Source of the DNA: JAGNZR01 sp051652785
Lineage (GTDB): Bacteria; Fusobacteriota; Fusobacteriia; Fusobacteriales; Fusobacteriaceae
NCBI GenBank assembly: GCA_051652785.1
Contig: JBOFUX010000016.1
Location: 1-7,516, forward strand
Reading direction: 5' to 3'
Length of the DNA: 7,516 nucleotides
Below are positions 6,337 through 7,516 of this stretch, one piece after another. The notes under the pieces were generated by a model, which had not been told where the DNA came from, did no database searches, and was given only the letters and a program-made list of their open reading frames with translations. The stretch's first letter is position 1. Every line of letters begins with the position of its first letter. The position numbers were made by a program, and so were the translations under genes.

Positions 6337-6388
6337 AAAATTTGCAGTACTTTATGCTATCTTAGACCTAATAGGAGAAACTAAATGA
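6323..6388 (+). other. 21-codon ORF bridging moaC and the next gene; possible gene remnant or leader peptide
   Basis: An ATG at 6323, inside the end of moaC in another frame, opens a 21-residue peptide beginning MKIYEKFAVLYAILDLIG and ending at a TGA at 6386-6388. The stop overlaps the ATG of the following gene (ATGA, 6385-6388). The mix of residues looks like a helical protein start rather than random AT-rich sequence, so it may be the surviving N-terminus of a gene replaced by its right-hand neighbour, or a short coupling peptide. The upstream ribosome binding site is weak (AGAGGAAAG, 6297-6305, too far away). I do not recognise the peptide. Confidence 0.25.
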
Positions 6389-7467
6389 AAAATGGAAAAA
6401 AAATATTACTAATAGCAGTATTATTAACAACACTAATGTTAGTATTAGCAATAGTATATATAAAAGACCCTAGATATTTTAAGCCCGAATTATGGGCAAC
6501 AAGAAGTAATGCAAAAGACTTAATAGAATCAGAAGCTAAAAAAAGATATGGAAAAGAATTCAAAGTATTATTTTTAGGAAAAAGAAGTAGTCCAAGTGGT
6601 TCATGGTATGAAGGAGAAGCAATATTAAAAGAAAAAATAGGAACAGAGGAAGCAAGAGAATACACATTTTTAGCAACAGCAGAGATAGAAAAGGGACTAG
6701 TCCAAGAAGGAGGAGTAGCTTATTCAAAAAAAATACAAGAGGAGGAGATGCAGGAATATTTTAAAGGTGAGATAAAAAAAATATTTGGAGATAGGACAAA
6801 AATAAGCCATAGAGTAGGTTATAAAATATATGATGAAAAAGACGAACTGAGAAATTACTATGCTTATCCAGAGGGCTTTAAAAAAGGAATAGAAAAAGTA
6901 AAAAGTGATTCAAGAAACAGTATGGAGTTAGTGCAATGGCTATGCATATTTGAAGAAGAAAAAAAGTTAGATAATATAGAAGAATATAAGGAAAAGATAT
7001 TCAAATATAAAGAATATTTAGATAAAGAGGGGCTATCAGAATTAATGACGGTTATGGTCTATATAATTAATGATAGAGTATTACTGAGTAATTATGTAAA
7101 TATGTTTAGGGAAATGTTGAGAAAGGAAGAGGAAAGAAAGAACCATCAACTTGGTGGAGGTTATTATGTTGTAAAAGAAGAAAATAAAAATATTTTTTTA
7201 AAAAAAATAAAAGAGCTGAAAAAACTATCTAATTCAAAAGAAAAATTTGAAAATTTTAGTAAAATGAAAACCAAAAATTTAACAGCAAAAGGAGACGATA
7301 TTTTAAGTAGTTATAATAGTAAATATTTTTCAATGATAAAAACAAAAGAACCTGAAAGAGATGAAAGTGAAAGAACCTATAAAAAATATTATAGAATATG
7401 GGATAAAAAAGATGAGGTAGAGCTAATAAAAAATAAATCTTATCTAGAATTGAACGGAGGTAATTAA
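6385..7467 (+). CDS. Membrane-anchored protein of unknown function
   Basis: I do not recognise this 360-residue protein. It starts with MKNGKK and one hydrophobic segment (about 7-26) that works as an uncleaved anchor or signal peptide, with no lipobox cysteine, placing the rest outside the cytoplasmic membrane. Residues 43-115, including KRYGKEFKVLFLGKR (53-67), follow a pattern (RYG-x-x-F-x-V, later a Y-x-x-x-A strand) I associate with small secreted or lipoprotein-type domains of unknown function in low-GC bacteria. The remainder is strongly charged, rich in K and E, and mostly helical in character. The start has AGGAG (6372-6376) eight bases upstream. It lies 48 bases after moaC with no visible terminator, so it may be read from the Moco transcript, but nothing in it suggests a Moco role. 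Its TAA overlaps the next ATG (TAATG), tying it to the following gene as a pair; an immunity- or partner-type role is speculation. Confidence 0.75.
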   Translation: MKNGKKILLIAVLLTTLMLVLAIVYIKDPRYFKPELWATRSNAKDLIESEAKKRYGKEFKVLFLGKRSSPSGSWYEGEAILKEKIGTEEAREYTFLATAEIEKGLVQEGGVAYSKKIQEEEMQEYFKGEIKKIFGDRTKISHRVGYKIYDEKDELRNYYAYPEGFKKGIEKVKSDSRNSMELVQWLCIFEEEKKLDNIEEYKEKIFKYKEYLDKEGLSELMTVMVYIINDRVLLSNYVNMFREMLRKEEERKNHQLGGGYYVVKEENKNIFLKKIKELKKLSNSKEKFENFSKMKTKNLTAKGDDILSSYNSKYFSMIKTKEPERDESERTYKKYYRIWDKKDEVELIKNKSYLELNGGN

Positions 7468-7516
7468 TGACAAAAAAAGAACTATTAACATTTTCACAGT
7501 TATCAAATCTAGAATG
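7467..7516 (+). CDS. Start of a coupled downstream gene, cut by the window end
   Basis: An ATG at 7467, overlapping the preceding stop as TAATG and preceded by GGAGGT (7456-7461) at five bases, opens a frame beginning MTKKELLTFSQLSNLE that remains open to the last base. The strong ribosome binding site and the coupling make it a real gene start. There is no signal peptide in the first 16 residues, so the product is probably cytoplasmic or exported by another route. Too little is present to name a family. Confidence 0.75.
   Translation, partial: MTKKELLTFSQLSNLE

Noticed and set aside
6342..6374. Promoter between moaC and the unknown gene (TTGCAG as -35)
   Set aside because: No acceptable -10 box lies 16-18 bases downstream; the nearest TA-rich hexamers are 5 or 21 bases away.
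6381..6665. Minus-strand open frame opposite the unknown membrane protein
   Set aside because: It overlaps the anchor-coding segment of a gene with a good ribosome binding site and coupled neighbour, and has no ribosome binding support of its own that I trust.
7193..7207. T7A8 tract in the unknown gene as a phase-variation site
   Set aside because: Runs of seven or eight A or T are frequent across this AT-rich window, the tract is late in the gene, and the frame is intact; no sign of switching.

Overview
The window is very AT-rich (by eye well under 35% G+C), with AGA and AAA/GAA-heavy coding and strong GGAGG-type ribosome binding sites. This base composition, together with the protein styles, suggests an anaerobic low-GC bacterium. 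My best guess is a member of the Fusobacteriota (Fusobacterium/Cetobacterium type), with a clostridium as the alternative; this is inference from style, not a database match.

Layout. Positions 1-494 hold no intact gene but a mosaic of decayed pieces. These are a minus-strand fragment resembling the C-terminal part of a Sir2-type NAD-dependent deacetylase, a plus-strand scrap of an IS66-family transposase, and a minus-strand scrap that looks like the N-terminus of an ISL3-type transposase, with a possible IS end near 431-485. Positions 495-2276 (minus strand) encode a secreted metallophosphatase/5'-nucleotidase of the UshA/CpdB type, with a convincing promoter in the divergent gap. From 2478 to 6336 (plus strand) runs a compact molybdenum-cofactor (Moco) operon: mogA/moaB, moaA, xdhC, a MoeA-like molybdopterin-binding protein with a cysteine-rich tail, and moaC. 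From 6385 a membrane-anchored protein of unknown function follows, coupled by TAATG to another gene cut off by the window end.

How the genes work together. MoaA and MoaC convert GTP to cyclic pyranopterin monophosphate, the first Moco intermediate. MogA-type protein adenylylates molybdopterin, and MoeA-type proteins insert molybdenum. XdhC binds finished Moco, helps sulfurate it and hands it to xanthine-dehydrogenase-type molybdenum hydroxylases. XdhC plus the Cys-tailed MoeA-like protein points to molybdenum hydroxylases (purine or related heterocycle oxidation) as the clients. The MPT synthase genes (moaD, moaE), moeB and the client enzymes are not in the window. The divergent nucleotidase would release nucleosides outside the cytoplasm, so a link to purine salvage is possible but is only inference from proximity.

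The most uncertain and most interesting parts are the IS graveyard at the left edge, the Cys-rich MoeA-like protein, a 21-codon ORF between moaC and the next gene, and the unknown two-gene unit at the right edge. I found no CRISPR array, tRNA, rRNA or recognisable riboswitch. Apart from the familiar Moco operon I do not see clear proof of a novel system.
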